NCBI RefSeq assembly: GCF_022524485.1
Contig: NZ_JAKXMK010000025.1
Location: 62,001 to 126,000, forward strand
Origin: Pseudonocardia alaniniphila
GTDB lineage: Bacteria; Actinomycetota; Actinomycetes; Mycobacteriales; Pseudonocardiaceae
Length of the DNA stretch: 64,000 nucleotides
Reading direction: 5' to 3'
The notes under the pieces are model-generated. The model did no database searches. It was not told the origin of the DNA and saw nothing but the letters and a program-made list of their open reading frames with translations. Position numbers and translations under genes: made by a program. Numbering within the stretch: position 1 is the stretch's first letter; every line of letters begins with the position of its first letter. Of this stretch, positions 1 through 8,260 are shown piece by piece.

Positions 1-2
1 TG

Positions 3-974
3 AAGCCCGAGGACGCAGACCGCCAGTTCTACCTGCGGGCTCCGTGGAAGCGCATCATCGTGATGTTCGCGGGCCCGTTCATGAACCTCGTCCTCGCGGT
101 GTTCCTCTTCGCGGTCGTGCTGATGGGTATCGGCGTGCCCACGTCCACCACGGACGTCGGCCAGGTGAGCGCCTGCGTGGTCTCGGCCACCGCGCCGTCG
201 ACCGAGCAGTGCCCCCCGGGCGCGCCCCCCACGCCGGCCGCCGCCGCGGGCTTCCGGCCCGGCGACCGGATCGTCGCCTTCAACGGGCACCCCTACACGC
301 AGTTCGACGGTCGCGACCTGCAGGAGGCGATCCGGGCGTCCTCGGGCACGGTGACGGTCACCGTCGAACGCGACGGTCAGCGCATCGACCTGCACCCGAC
401 CCCGATCCGCACCGAGCTGACGAGCTTCGACGACGGTTCGCAGACCGTCCAGGGCGGGTTCCTCGGTGTCAGCCTCGTCTCGGCCTACGAGCGCAAGGAC
501 GTCGGTGCCGTCTTCGAGCAGATCGGCGACATCGTGGCCCGCACCGGGCACGCGATCGTGCAGCTGCCCGCCCGGGTGCCGGGGCTGTTCGGGGCGGTGT
601 TCCTCGGCGAGCAGCGTGACGTCAACGGTCCGATCGGCATCGTCGGTGCCTCCCGGATCGGCGGGGAGATCCTGGCCTCCGACGCCCCGCCACTCGCCGA
701 GCTCTCGGTGTTCCTGCAGCTCCTGGCCGGGTTGAACATCTCGCTGTTCCTGTTCAACCTGCTGCCGATCCCCCCGCTGGACGGCGGCCAGATCTTCCCG
801 GCGATCTGGGAGGCGGTGAAACGGCGGATCGCGAAGCTGCGCGGGCTGCCCGACCCCGGTCCCGTCGACGTCGCCAAGCTGATGCCGGTGGCCTACGTCG
901 TGGCGCTGGTGTTCATCGGGTGGAGCGCGCTGTTGTTCGTGGCCGACATCATCAACCCGGTCCAGCTCTTCTGA
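3..974 (+). CDS. rip1: M50 site-2 zinc metalloprotease, C-terminal part (Rip1/RseP family)
   Basis: The reading frame is open from the left edge of the window, so the N-terminus, including the HExxH zinc motif, lies outside it. Visible are a hydrophobic segment after FAGPFMN (about residues 22-45 of the fragment), a PDZ-like domain containing GFRPGDRIVAFNG, and a C-terminal membrane region with the LLPIPPLDGG motif that supplies the third zinc ligand in this family. Site-2 proteases cut transmembrane segments such as anti-sigma factors; M. tuberculosis Rip1 is the closest named relative. The neighbouring ispG and GNAT genes follow in the order known for Rv2869c-Rv2868c-Rv2867c, which supports orthology. 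The substrate is not indicated by anything here. Confidence 0.93.
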   Translation, partial: KPEDADRQFYLRAPWKRIIVMFAGPFMNLVLAVFLFAVVLMGIGVPTSTTDVGQVSACVVSATAPSTEQCPPGAPPTPAAAAGFRPGDRIVAFNGHPYTQFDGRDLQEAIRASSGTVTVTVERDGQRIDLHPTPIRTELTSFDDGSQTVQGGFLGVSLVSAYERKDVGAVFEQIGDIVARTGHAIVQLPARVPGLFGAVFLGEQRDVNGPIGIVGASRIGGEILASDAPPLAELSVFLQLLAGLNISLFLFNLLPIPPLDGGQIFPAIWEAVKRRIAKLRGLPDPGPVDVAKLMPVAYVVALVFIGWSALLFVADIINPVQLF

Positions 975-984
975 CGGCTCTCCC

Positions 985-1020
985 GGCGGTGCTGCCGATA
1001 GTGCTCTCGGCAGCATTGCC
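985..1020 (+). terminator. Hairpin after the M50 protease gene
   Basis: The arms at 985-998 and 1007-1020 pair over 14 positions (nine continuous Watson-Crick pairs next to the loop, two G-U pairs further out) around an 8-nt loop. It begins 10 nt after the stop codon. There is no T-run after it, so it is a GC-type actinobacterial terminator at best. Confidence 0.5.
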
Positions 1021-1094
1021 GCAGGTCATCACCGGAAACGTGGTGCCCGCCACGACCGGCGGCGAGCCGCATCGTCACCTGGATAATTGAAGGT

Positions 1095-1634
1095 GTGACC
1101 ATCAGCGCGGCGGGTGTCCCCGCTCCACCCACGGTCCCGCGTGACCCGTACTCCGAGCGCAACCCTCTCGCCGTGTTCGACATCGACGGCGTGCTTGCCG
1201 ACGTCCGCCACCGGTTGCACCACCTGGAGGCCCGTCCCCAGCGTTGGGAGCACTTCTTCCAGGCCGCCGATCGCGACCCGCTCCTCGTCGAGGGTGCTGA
1301 GCGGGTTCGTGCCGCGCTCGCGGCCCACGATGTGCTCTACCTGACCGGCCGGCCCGAGCGCACCCGGCGGCTCACGGAGGACTGGCTGGTGCGCCACGAC
1401 CTGCCGGTGGAGCCGCTCGTCATGCGCGCCGACGACGACCAGCGCCCGGCTCGCTGGGTCAAGCGCGAGGTGCTGCGGAAGCTCTCCGCGGTGCGGAGTG
1501 TGGTGTCGGTGCTCGACGACGACCCCGCGGTCGTCTCGTTGCTCGAGGCCGACGGATGGCCGGTAGAGCTCGCCACCTGGCTGCCGCACTCGTCGACGCT
1601 GCGCAAGGCCCAGGAGGACACGGGTCGCACATAG
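1095..1634 (+). CDS. HAD-like hydrolase, uncharacterised
   Basis: A 179-residue protein. Near the N-terminus it has [15 protein letters not shown], the DxDGxL motif I of the haloacid dehalogenase superfamily, followed by a [10 protein letters not shown] segment (motif II, T/S) and a C-terminal VLDDDP acidic motif. This resembles the small HAD phosphatase domain found in polynucleotide kinase-phosphatase-like and 'magnesium-dependent phosphatase' proteins. The substrate cannot be told. The GTG start sits 7 nt after a GATAAT hexamer (1082-1087) and also has a weak GAAGG, so it may be leaderless. It lies between the M50 protease and ispG, a position normally without a gene in mycobacteria, so it looks like a lineage-specific insertion in that block. 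Confidence 0.75.
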   Translation: MTISAAGVPAPPTVPRDPYSERNPLAVFDIDGVLADVRHRLHHLEARPQRWEHFFQAADRDPLLVEGAERVRAALAAHDVLYLTGRPERTRRLTEDWLVRHDLPVEPLVMRADDDQRPARWVKREVLRKLSAVRSVVSVLDDDPAVVSLLEADGWPVELATWLPHSSTLRKAQEDTGRT

Positions 1635-1708
1635 CCCTCCGTGCACGAGAGAGTGCTCCCGAGCACGCCGCCAGCGGCGGTGGAGGGTGTCGGAGGATAC
1701 TGGGCGCC

Positions 1709-2851
1709 GTGAGCGTCTCACTGGGCATGCCCGCACCTCCCGCGCCGACCCTGGCCCCTCGCCGGCCCACCCGGCAGCTGCAGGTCGGTCCCGTCGGAGT
1801 CGGGTCCGAGTCCCCGATCTCCGTGCAGTCGATGACCACCACTCTCACCTCTGACGTCAACGCGACCCTCCAGCAGATCGCCGAGCTCACCGCGGCAGGC
1901 TGCGACATCGTCCGGGTCGCGTGCCCCAGCCAGGACGACGCCGACGCGCTTCCCGCCATCGCGAGGAAGTCGCAGATCCCGGTGATCGCCGACATCCACT
2001 TCCAGCCCAAGTATGTCTTCGCGGCGATCGAGGCAGGCTGCGCCGCCGTGCGCGTCAACCCGGGCAACATCAAGAAGTTCGACGACAAGGTCAAGGAGAT
2101 CGCGGCCGCCGCCAAGGACCACGGCACCCCGATCCGCATCGGCGTCAACGCGGGCTCGCTCGACAAGCGCCTGATGGAGAAGTACGGCAAGGCCACGCCG
2201 GAGGCGCTCGTCGAGTCCGCGCTGTGGGAGGCGGGCCTGTTCGCCGAGCACGACTTCCACGACATCAAGATCTCGGTGAAGCACAACGACCCGGTCGTCA
2301 TGGTGCGTGCCTACGAGCTGCTGGCCGAGTCCTGCGACTACCCGCTGCACCTCGGCGTCACCGAGGCGGGGCCGGCGTTCCAGGGCACGATCAAGTCGGC
2401 CGTGGCGTTCGGGACGCTGCTTCGCCAGGGCATCGGCGACACGATCCGCGTCTCGCTCTCTGCGCCTCCGGTGGAGGAGATCAAGGTCGGCACGCAGATC
2501 CTGCAGTCGCTCAACCTCCGCCCCCGCAAGCTCGAGATCGTCTCGTGCCCGTCGTGCGGGCGCGCCCAGGTGGACGTCTACAAGCTCGCCGACGAGGTCA
2601 CGGCCGGCCTCACCGGCATGGAGGTGCCGCTGCGGGTGGCCGTCATGGGCTGCGTCGTCAACGGTCCGGGGGAGGCCCGTGAAGCCGATCTCGGCGTGGC
2701 GTCAGGCAACGGTAAGGGTCAGATCTTCGTCCGCGGCGAGGTGATCAAGACCGTTCCGGAGCACGCCATCGTCGAGACGCTGATCGAGGAGGCGATGAAG
2801 ATCGCCGAGTCGATCGAGGAGGAGGGCGAGCCGCAGGTCACCGTGGGGTGA
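1709..2851 (+). CDS. ispG: 4-hydroxy-3-methylbut-2-en-1-yl diphosphate synthase
   Basis: A 380-residue IspG/GcpE enzyme of the MEP isoprenoid pathway. It reductively opens ME-cPP to HMBPP using a [4Fe-4S] cluster. The N-terminal TIM-barrel is recognisable by VRVNPGN and GVNAGSLDK. The cluster ligands are C280, C283 (CPSCGRAQ), C315 ([10 protein letters not shown]) and E322, with the same spacing as in E. coli. The GTG start at 1709 gives [19 protein letters not shown], matching the mycobacterial N-terminus, and a GGAGGA lies at 1692-1697; an in-frame ATG at 1727 is the alternative. Its place behind the site-2 protease and before the GNAT is conserved in actinobacteria. Confidence 0.97.
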   Translation: MSVSLGMPAPPAPTLAPRRPTRQLQVGPVGVGSESPISVQSMTTTLTSDVNATLQQIAELTAAGCDIVRVACPSQDDADALPAIARKSQIPVIADIHFQPKYVFAAIEAGCAAVRVNPGNIKKFDDKVKEIAAAAKDHGTPIRIGVNAGSLDKRLMEKYGKATPEALVESALWEAGLFAEHDFHDIKISVKHNDPVVMVRAYELLAESCDYPLHLGVTEAGPAFQGTIKSAVAFGTLLRQGIGDTIRVSLSAPPVEEIKVGTQILQSLNLRPRKLEIVSCPSCGRAQVDVYKLADEVTAGLTGMEVPLRVAVMGCVVNGPGEAREADLGVASGNGKGQIFVRGEVIKTVPEHAIVETLIEEAMKIAESIEEEGEPQVTVG

Positions 2852-2975
2852 GCGGAGCGGAGCCGCGTTCCGTCGCCATCGGGTGAGCGGCCAGGACTCG
2901 CGCGGCCCGGTGCGCCGAGCGAGCGGACAAACGAGCGCCACGATCATGTCCCGGACGAGCGGGGCGGTTCTCGCA

Positions 2976-3004
2976 TTGGTGCCATCGCGTGGCACGACTA
3001 CCGT
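2976..3004 (+). promoter_or_regulatory. Candidate sigma-70-type promoter before the GNAT gene
   Basis: TTGGTG at 2976-2981 and TACCGT at 2999-3004 are separated by exactly 17 bp. The predicted transcription start near 3011 would give a short leader before either candidate GNAT start (3049 or 3079). Nothing else is evident in the 227-bp gap after ispG. Confidence 0.4.
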
Positions 3005-3078
3005 GCGCGGCGATATTTCGGGGTGCTCAGACCCATCCCGTCGTGTGCATGGCGGCGGCCGTCTGGCATCGTGATGGG

Positions 3079-3912
3079 GTGCTTCGTGTCGCCGGAGCGC
3101 GGCTCCTCGACGACCGGGACCGCGCGGACGTCTGCGCGGTCCTCGAGAGTGATCCCGTTGCCGCCTGCATGGTCGCCGCCCGCGTCGAGGTGGCGGGGCT
3201 GGATCCCTGGCGTCTCGGGGGTGAGCTGTGGGGCGTCGGCTCGCGTTTCGACGGTCTCTGTTTCTCCGGCGCCAACCTCGTGCCGCTGCGGGGTGAGCGC
3301 GCGGCTCTCCGCAGCTTCGCCGACCGGGCCCGCCGCTACGGCCGCACCTGCTCCTCGCTGGTCGGGCGGGCCGAGCTCGTGATGCCGCTGTGGGACGACC
3401 TCGCCGGACACTGGGCGCCCGCCCGTGAGGTGCGCGCCGACCAGCCGCTGATGGCGCTGGCGGGTGCGCCCGCGGTCACCGCCGACCCGTACGTCCGCGC
3501 GGTCCGCCCCGACGAGCTGGACCGCTACCTGCCGGCGGCGGTCGCGATGTTCACCGAGGAGGTGGGCATCGACCCGCGCGCAGGCGACGGAGGGGTCGGC
3601 TACCGCTCCCGTGTGGCCGAGCTGGTGGCCGCGGGGCGGGCGTTCGCCCGATTCGAGGGCGGCGAGGTGGTGTTCAAGGCGGAGATCGGCGCGCTGTCTC
3701 GCCAGGTGGGGCAGATCCAGGGCGTCTGGGTGCATCCCAGCCTCCGTGGCCAGGGGCTGGGCACGGCCGGCACCGCCGCCGTGGTCGAGCGCCTGGCCGC
3801 CCTCGGCCGCGTGTCGAGTCTCTACGTCAACGGCTTCAACCGCGTGGCCCGCTCGGCATACGACCGCATCGGCTTCACACAGGTCGGCAGCTTCGCCACG
3901 ATCCTCTTCTGA
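3079..3912 (+). CDS. GNAT-family N-acetyltransferase with DUF4081-type N-terminal domain
   Basis: A protein of about 277 residues. The N-terminal half carries the pattern typical of the DUF4081 module (DPVAACMVAARVEVAGLDPWRLGG). The C-terminal GNAT fold has the acetyl-CoA binding signature VHPSLRGQGLGTAGT and the closing NRVARSAYDRIGF motif. It corresponds to Rv2867c in M. tuberculosis, also next to ispG; its acceptor substrate is unknown. I chose GTG 3079 because homologues begin near LRVAGARLLDDRD and a CATCGT hexamer lies 6 nt before it. The ATG at 3049 is in frame and possible but has no ribosome binding site. Confidence 0.85.
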   Translation: MLRVAGARLLDDRDRADVCAVLESDPVAACMVAARVEVAGLDPWRLGGELWGVGSRFDGLCFSGANLVPLRGERAALRSFADRARRYGRTCSSLVGRAELVMPLWDDLAGHWAPAREVRADQPLMALAGAPAVTADPYVRAVRPDELDRYLPAAVAMFTEEVGIDPRAGDGGVGYRSRVAELVAAGRAFARFEGGEVVFKAEIGALSRQVGQIQGVWVHPSLRGQGLGTAGTAAVVERLAALGRVSSLYVNGFNRVARSAYDRIGFTQVGSFATILF

Positions 3913-3960
3913 TCGTCTTCGCCTAGGGTGGGTGCAGCATCCCCAACCTGGCAGGAGGTC

Positions 3961-4776
3961 ATGAGCGTGACGGAGGACGGATCCGGTCTCGGGCAGGCAT
4001 CGGTGATCGATACCGATGTCGCCCACTCCCCGCGCATCTGGAACTACTGGCTCGGTGGCAAGGACAACTACGAGGTCGACCGCCGCGTCGGTGACCAGTT
4101 CCGCGAGCTCTTCCCGCCGATCGTCGACATCGCCCGCTCGTCGCGGCATTTCCTCGCGCGGGCCGTCCGGCACCTCGCCGGGGACGCCGGAGTTCGGCAG
4201 TTCCTCGACATCGGCACCGGCCTGCCCACTGTGGACAACACCCACGAGGTGGCTCAGCGGGTGGCCCCCGAGTCCCGCATCGTCTACGTCGACAACGACC
4301 CGATCGTGCTCGCGCACGCCCGCGCGCTCCTCCTCAGCTCCCCCGAGGGCTCCACCACCTACATCGACGCGGACCTGTTCGACACCCCCCGGATCCTCGA
4401 GGTCGCCGCTCAGAGCCTCGACTTCACCCAGCCGATCGCGCTCATGCTCATGAACATCCTCGGGCACGTGCCGGACTTCGAGCGCGCGCGGGAGGTCGTC
4501 GCAGGGCTGGTGGCCGCGCTGCCGCCGGGTAGCTACCTGGTGGTCGCGGACGGCACCACCGACGGCGGGCCGTTCGACGCAGCCATCGACATGTGGAACA
4601 AGGCAGGCTCGCTGCCTTACACCCTGCGCACCCCCGAACAGATCGCCCAGTACTTCGACGGGCTGGAGCTGCTCGAGCCGGGGGTCGTCGCCTGCCCGCT
4701 GTGGCGACCGGACGCCGTCGACCTCGGTGTTCCCGTGGCCGTCGACGAGTTCGGCGCTGTCGGACGCAAGGGATAG
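3961..4776 (+). CDS. SAM-dependent methyltransferase, DUF574 (SAV2177-like)
   Basis: A 271-residue protein of the large actinobacterial DUF574 methyltransferase family. It opens with SPRIWNYWLGGKDNYEVDR, the family hallmark. The SAM-binding motif I is FLDIGTGLPT and motif II is VYVDNDPIVLAHAR. The ATG at 3961 has a strong AGGAGG at 3952-3958, so the longer upstream frame is not used. A TAGGGT hexamer at 3924-3929 could be its -10 box. The family is expanded in Streptomyces and Pseudonocardia and has no general assigned substrate. It converges with the ABC permease gene, the stops being six bases apart. Confidence 0.88.
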   Translation: MSVTEDGSGLGQASVIDTDVAHSPRIWNYWLGGKDNYEVDRRVGDQFRELFPPIVDIARSSRHFLARAVRHLAGDAGVRQFLDIGTGLPTVDNTHEVAQRVAPESRIVYVDNDPIVLAHARALLLSSPEGSTTYIDADLFDTPRILEVAAQSLDFTQPIALMLMNILGHVPDFERAREVVAGLVAALPPGSYLVVADGTTDGGPFDAAIDMWNKAGSLPYTLRTPEQIAQYFDGLELLEPGVVACPLWRPDAVDLGVPVAVDEFGAVGRKG

Positions 4777-4782
4777 CTCGGC

Positions 4783-5604
4783 TCAGCGCGCCGCGGAGTG
4801 GTAGCGGCGCACGGCCAGCGGGAGGAACACCGCAACGATCACCACGGGCCACGCCACCGCGAGCAGCAGGGCGTTCTGTGCCGGCCACGAGGTGCCCACC
4901 AGTTCGGGCACGTTGTTGCCGAACAGCTCGCGCGTGGCCGCGACCGTGGCGGACAGCGGGTTCCACTCGGCGATCGTGCCCAGCCACGGGGGCATCAGCG
5001 ACGGCGAGACGAACGTGTTGGAGATCATCGTGAGCGGGAAGAGCAGTGCCCAGGTGGTGCCGGCGGCCTCCTCGCTGACGATGAGGCCGAGATAGATGCC
5101 CACCCAGATCATCGCGAACCGGAGCAGGAGCAGCAGGCCGAATGCCGTGAGCGTGGGCAGCAGGCCGGAGTTCGAGCTCCATCCGACGAGTAGCCCGCAC
5201 CCGACGAGCACGGCGAGGTCGAGCACCGAGTTGACGATGTCGGCGGTGCTGCGCCCCACGACGACCGCGGGCTGGGCCATCGGCATGGATCGGAACCGGT
5301 CGGTGACGCCCCTGGCCTTGTCGGCGGCGACGGCGGAGATCGTGGAGGCCGCCCCGAACATCATCGTCTGCGCGAACATGCCGGGCATCAGGAACTCGCG
5401 GTAGTCCCCGCCGCCGGGCACGATCATCGCGCTGCCGAAGACGTACCCGTAGAGCAGCACGAACATGATCGGGAAGGCCAACCCGGCGACGATCACGGTC
5501 GGGTTGCGGGTCCAGTGGATGAGATCGCGGCGGGCGACCGTCCAGGAGTCGGTGAGGACCCAGCGCAGTGCGCTCGCCCGCGGGGGAGCGGTCAGCGTGG
5601 TCAT
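4783..5604 (-). CDS. ABC-2 type transporter permease (DrrB-like)
   Basis: A 273-residue membrane protein with about six predicted transmembrane helices and the ABC-2 permease layout: a cytoplasmic N-terminus (SWTVARRDLIHWTRNPTV) that leads into the first helix, and a conserved region around FVSPSLMPPWLGTIAEWNP. It is the membrane partner of the ATPase encoded immediately upstream, with which it overlaps by four bases (ATGA), indicating translational coupling. DrrAB-type exporters pump out hydrophobic drugs such as anthracyclines or lipids. The divergent TetR gene suggests drug-inducible expression. The true substrate is unknown. Confidence 0.9.
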   Translation of the reverse strand: MTTLTAPPRASALRWVLTDSWTVARRDLIHWTRNPTVIVAGLAFPIMFVLLYGYVFGSAMIVPGGGDYREFLMPGMFAQTMMFGAASTISAVAADKARGVTDRFRSMPMAQPAVVVGRSTADIVNSVLDLAVLVGCGLLVGWSSNSGLLPTLTAFGLLLLLRFAMIWVGIYLGLIVSEEAAGTTWALLFPLTMISNTFVSPSLMPPWLGTIAEWNPLSATVAATRELFGNNVPELVGTSWPAQNALLLAVAWPVVIVAVFLPLAVRRYHSAAR

Positions 5605-6593
5605 GCGGCGACCTCCGTCTTCTCGGACTCGCTGGTGGTGGACGGCTCTGCCGGGCGGCCCGTCAGCCGTAGGAAGACCTCGTCGAGGGTGGGGCGGCGC
5701 AGGCCGATGTCCTCGGCCACGAGGCCCTCGTGGTCGAGCGCCCTCACCACCTCCGTGAGCGTGGCGACGCGGCCCCGCACCGCCGCGCTGAGCCGGCGAA
5801 GCGGGGCGTCGACGTCCGGTTCGACGCCGGTGATGCGGGCGAGGAGGGCCGCGGCGGCCGGCACGTCAGCCTCGTCGCGGAGCAGGATGTCGATCCGGTC
5901 GCCGCCGACCTGCGACTTGAGTTGGGACGGCGTGCCCTCGGCGACCTTGCGGCCGCCGTCGAGCACGACGATCTGGTCGGCGAGCTGGTCGGCCTCGTCG
6001 AGATACTGGGTGGTCATCAGCACGGTGGTGCCGCCCGCGACCAGGCCGCGCAGCGCGTTCCACACCTCGCCGCGGTTGCGCGGGTCGAGCCCGGTTGTCG
6101 GTTCGTCGAGGAAGAACACGCGCGGGGCGAGCACCAGGCTGCTGGCGATGTCGAGGCGGCGGCGCATGCCGCCCGAGTAGAGCTTCGCCCGCCGGTGCGC
6201 CGCGTCGGTGAGACCGAACTGCTCGAGCAGTTCGTCGGCCCGGCGGGCGGCGGCCCGGGAGCCGAGGTGGAAGAGCCGGCCCCACATGATCAGGTTCTCC
6301 CGGCCGGTGAGGATGTCGTCCACCGTGGCCTGCTGGCCCGTGAGGCCGATCTGCCGGCGGACCATGGCGGCCTCGCGTGTCACGTCGAACCCCGCCACCT
6401 CCGCGCGCCCGGCGTCGGCGCGCAGCAGCGTGGCGAGCACGCGCACGGCCGTGGTCTTGCCGGCGCCGTTGGGCCCGAGCAGCCCGCACACCGAGCCCTC
6501 GGCCACCGTCAGGTCGAACCCGTGCAGCGCCACCTTGTCGCCGAAGCGTTTGCCGAGCCCTTCTGCCACTACAGCGTTCCGTCCGGCTGACAT
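5601..6593 (-). CDS. ABC transporter ATP-binding protein (DrrA-like)
   Basis: A 330-residue ATPase. Walker A is GPNGAGKTT, the signature motif is YSGGMRRRLD, Walker B is RVFFLDEPTTGLDP, and a C-terminal extension of about 100 residues is typical of daunorubicin-resistance DrrA proteins. The ATG at 6593 was chosen because it begins the MSAGRNAVVAEGLGKRFG module and lies just downstream of the operator region; a much longer upstream reading frame is not credible. It forms an operon with the permease gene (4-bp overlap). The promoter overlaps the dyad at 6606-6643, so the adjacent TetR protein probably represses it. Confidence 0.93.
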   Translation of the reverse strand: MSAGRNAVVAEGLGKRFGDKVALHGFDLTVAEGSVCGLLGPNGAGKTTAVRVLATLLRADAGRAEVAGFDVTREAAMVRRQIGLTGQQATVDDILTGRENLIMWGRLFHLGSRAAARRADELLEQFGLTDAAHRRAKLYSGGMRRRLDIASSLVLAPRVFFLDEPTTGLDPRNRGEVWNALRGLVAGGTTVLMTTQYLDEADQLADQIVVLDGGRKVAEGTPSQLKSQVGGDRIDILLRDEADVPAAAALLARITGVEPDVDAPLRRLSAAVRGRVATLTEVVRALDHEGLVAEDIGLRRPTLDEVFLRLTGRPAEPSTTSESEKTEVAA

Positions 6594-6605
6594 GATCCCC
6601 CTTAT

Positions 6606-6643
6606 TGAGTACACTGTACGTGTTATTTCGTACAACGTACTCA
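6606..6643. promoter_or_regulatory. Dyad operator between the ABC exporter and tetR genes
   Basis: A 38-bp inverted repeat with 15-bp arms, TGAGTACACTGTACG and CGTACAACGTACTCA, matching at 13 of 15 positions around an 8-bp AT-rich spacer. It fills most of the 69-bp gap between the divergent transporter and regulator genes. Smaller GTAC palindromes sit inside each arm, as expected if two repressor dimers bind. A TAGGAT hexamer (6648-6653) next to it fits a -10 box for the tetR gene. Confidence 0.8.
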
Positions 6644-6662
6644 GTTCTAGGATCGTCGGCAA

Positions 6663-7463
6663 ATGACTTCTGTGCAGAGTGGTGGCGGGGACTTCCGGCG
6701 CAGCCTGGAACTGCTGTGGGGCACGCCGGAGGAGCCGACCCGTGGCCCGCGGCCCGGGCTGTCCGTCCAGCGGATCGTGCGTGCCGCGATCGACGTGGCC
6801 GATGCCGAAGGGCTCGCCGCGTTGTCGATGCGGCGGATCGCCTCGGCGCTCGGCGTCGGGGCGATGTCGCTCTACCGGTACGTGCCGGGCAAGGCCGAGC
6901 TGATCGACCTGATGGTCGACGAGGTGTACGCCGAGGACCTGGCGGCCGAGCGGGCGGTGACGGGCGACTGGCGTGAACGCCTCGAGGAGTTCGGCCGCCA
7001 GGAATGGGCGCTCTACCTGCGCCATCCGTGGATGCTGCAGATCGCGCAAGGACGTCCGATGCTCGGGCCGAACTCGATGGCGTCCACCGATGTCACCCTG
7101 CTCGCCGTGGACGGCATCGGCCTCGACGAGCACGAGATGCTCGCGGCCGTGGTGATGCTCAGCTCGTTCGTCTCGGGGCTGGCCAAGACCACGATCGAGG
7201 CGATGCAGGCGGCGGACAGCACCGGGGTCAGCGACGAGGAATGGTGGGAGATCCAGGGCGAGTACGTCGGGCCTGCCGTCGTCGAGGGGAAGCTCCCGAT
7301 GCTGAGCAAGGTGGGTGAGGCCGGGGCCTTCACCGCGATGTTCGACAACTTCGAGTTCGGCCTGCAGCGAGTGCTCGACGGGCTGGCGGTACTGATCGAG
7401 GCACGCCGTGGGACGGACCTGCCCGAGCGGCTGCGGCCGCCCGTCGCCGGATGTGACTCCTAG
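6663..7463 (+). CDS. TetR/AcrR-family regulator (TetR_C type)
   Basis: A 266-residue repressor. The helix-turn-helix domain covers about residues 35-85 (VQRIVRAAIDVADAEGLAALSMRRIA, then GVGAMSLYRYVPGKAELIDLM), and the C-terminal half resembles the tetracycline-repressor ligand domain. It is transcribed divergently from the DrrAB-type exporter across a 38-bp dyad operator, the standard arrangement for a drug-sensing repressor controlling an efflux pump and itself. Its stop codon overlaps that of the next, convergent tetR gene by four bases (CTAG). Ligand identity is not visible from sequence. Confidence 0.92.
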   Translation: MTSVQSGGGDFRRSLELLWGTPEEPTRGPRPGLSVQRIVRAAIDVADAEGLAALSMRRIASALGVGAMSLYRYVPGKAELIDLMVDEVYAEDLAAERAVTGDWRERLEEFGRQEWALYLRHPWMLQIAQGRPMLGPNSMASTDVTLLAVDGIGLDEHEMLAAVVMLSSFVSGLAKTTIEAMQAADSTGVSDEEWWEIQGEYVGPAVVEGKLPMLSKVGEAGAFTAMFDNFEFGLQRVLDGLAVLIEARRGTDLPERLRPPVAGCDS

Positions 7464-8098
7464 GCGGACCCGACGGCGCCGTTCCCGCCGGCCTCTGTGA
7501 GCAGCCCGTGCAGCGCGGCGTCGGCGATCTGTGCGGCCTGCTCCTCGGTGAGGGGTGCGTGCCCGCTCAGCAGTCGGAAGATCAACGGGCCGAACAGGAC
7601 GTCCTGGGCGACCTCCACGTCGACGTCGGACCGCACCTCGCCGCGGTCCTTCGAGCGTTGCCACAGCTCGGCGATCGCCTGCCGCCTGCCTGCGAGGAAG
7701 AACGTGCGGAAGAAGTGGGCCGCCTCGGCGTCGGTGACCGAGGCCGCGAGCAGCTGGGCGAAGACGGTGCCCGCCGGGCTGGCGTAGAACTCGCTGACCA
7801 GGCGGACCTGAGTGGTGAAGTCGCCACGGGCCGAGCCCGTGTCGGGCAGCGGCAGTGCGCTGGGCATCCGCAGCCCGAACGCCTCGGCCGCCACAGCGGT
7901 GCGGCTGGGCCAGTGCTTGTAGATCGTCGCCTTGCTGACCCCGGACCGGGCGCTGATCGCATCGATCGTCGCCACGGGGAGGCCGCCCTCGCCGAGCAGC
8001 TCGTTCGTCGCGTCGAGGACGGCCTTGCGCGCCCGTACGCTGCGCGGTCGCTGCGGCCGGGCCGCCTCCGTGGCGGCAAGGTCCGGATGGTCGGTCAC
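7460..8098 (-). CDS. TetR-family transcriptional regulator (second)
   Basis: A 212-residue TetR protein with a standard N-terminal helix-turn-helix (AVLDATNELLGEGGLPVATIDAISARSGVSKATIYKHWPSR, here cited as a region around residues 24-66) and a C-terminal TetR_C_11-like ligand domain. The GTG at 8098 is preferred over a TTG farther upstream because it gives a normal-length N-terminus. It converges with the other tetR gene and shares the CTAG stop overlap. It lies downstream of, and on the same strand as, the RmlC-like/oxidoreductase pair, separated by 162 bases, so its target may be itself or those genes. Confidence 0.88.
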   Translation of the reverse strand: MTDHPDLAATEAARPQRPRSVRARKAVLDATNELLGEGGLPVATIDAISARSGVSKATIYKHWPSRTAVAAEAFGLRMPSALPLPDTGSARGDFTTQVRLVSEFYASPAGTVFAQLLAASVTDAEAAHFFRTFFLAGRRQAIAELWQRSKDRGEVRSDVDVEVAQDVLFGPLIFRLLSGHAPLTEEQAAQIADAALHGLLTEAGGNGAVGSA

Positions 8099-8260
8099 GG
8101 GCCCATCTTCCGCTGTCGACTGATCTGCGACCCGTCCGGGAAGATGGCGGGCAGCGCAGCCGTGGACGTCAGCTGTCTCTGCATCCCGCAACTCCCCGCC
8201 GGGATCGCTCGATCAGCGCCGGGTGGGAACGGACGCGAGGGCAGGGTTGCTCTGGTGGCG

